Shown: positions 19,743-19,745 of the stretch, one piece after another
Layout: each line of letters begins with the position of its first letter
Position numbering within the stretch: position 1 is the first letter of the stretch
NCBI GenBank assembly: GCA_051000755.1
Contig: JBPCNZ010000149.1
Span: 1-19,745 of the forward strand
Reading direction: 5' to 3'
Origin: JALZAH01 sp051000755
GTDB taxonomy: Bacteria; Actinomycetota; Acidimicrobiia; Acidimicrobiales; Palsa-688
DNA length: 19,745 nucleotides
Notes under the pieces: generated by a model
Seen by the model: only the letters and a program-made list of their open reading frames with translations
Databases searched by the model: none
What the model was told of the DNA's origin: nothing
Position numbers and translations under genes: made by a program

Positions 19743-19745
19743 CTG

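Overview
The window is about 19.7 kb of very GC-rich chromosomal DNA. Genes use G/C in third codon positions, start often at GTG or TTG, and carry actinobacterial families: an LppX/LprG-like lipoprotein, an AldR-ald-like divergent pair, L,D-transpeptidase and many lipoproteins. A high-GC actinobacterium, perhaps of the Acidimicrobiia type, is my inference; nothing here fixes the taxon. I see no rRNA, tRNA, CRISPR array or intact insertion sequence.

Layout. (1) 1-3200 is accessory or decayed DNA: the end of a helix-turn-helix gene of the kind found on integrated elements, fragments in changing frames, a lipoprotein whose signal peptide has lost its start, two small genes, and the C-terminal half of an HK97-type phage capsid protein. 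(2) 3222-6351 holds a methyltransferase-inorganic pyrophosphatase pair (minus strand) divergent from a TetR regulator, which is followed by a broken CDGSH iron-sulfur gene and a small conserved protein. (3) 6557-14371 is the most coherent block: an APC amino acid permease, a group II PLP decarboxylase, and, convergent to them, an Lrp/AsnC regulator, a class III aminotransferase and an agmatinase-family ureohydrolase. Divergent from the regulator lies alanine dehydrogenase. (4) 14462-16677 is cell-envelope related: a lipoprotein, an L,D-transpeptidase-like lipoprotein without a clear start codon, and a hemolysin III protein lacking its C-terminus. (5) 16824-19742 has a zinc alcohol dehydrogenase, a divergent secreted phosphoesterase whose signal peptide contains a GGGGCT microsatellite, a 445-bp repeat-rich gap, and a YjbR/MmcQ gene.

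How the central block may work (inference): the permease imports an amino acid or polyamine; the decarboxylase and ureohydrolase make an amine or omega-amino acid; the aminotransferase moves its amino group to pyruvate, giving L-alanine; alanine dehydrogenase recycles alanine to pyruvate, ammonia and NADH. The Lrp/AsnC gene sits between these halves behind a near-consensus promoter with a perfect 15-bp palindrome just upstream, so it is a good candidate for the amino-acid-responsive switch.

Gene debris recurs at junctions (a quinone-oxidoreductase tail at 8270-8377, an unrecognised tail at 13067-13207, the capsid half, the truncated hemolysin III), which points to repeated small rearrangements in this genome region.
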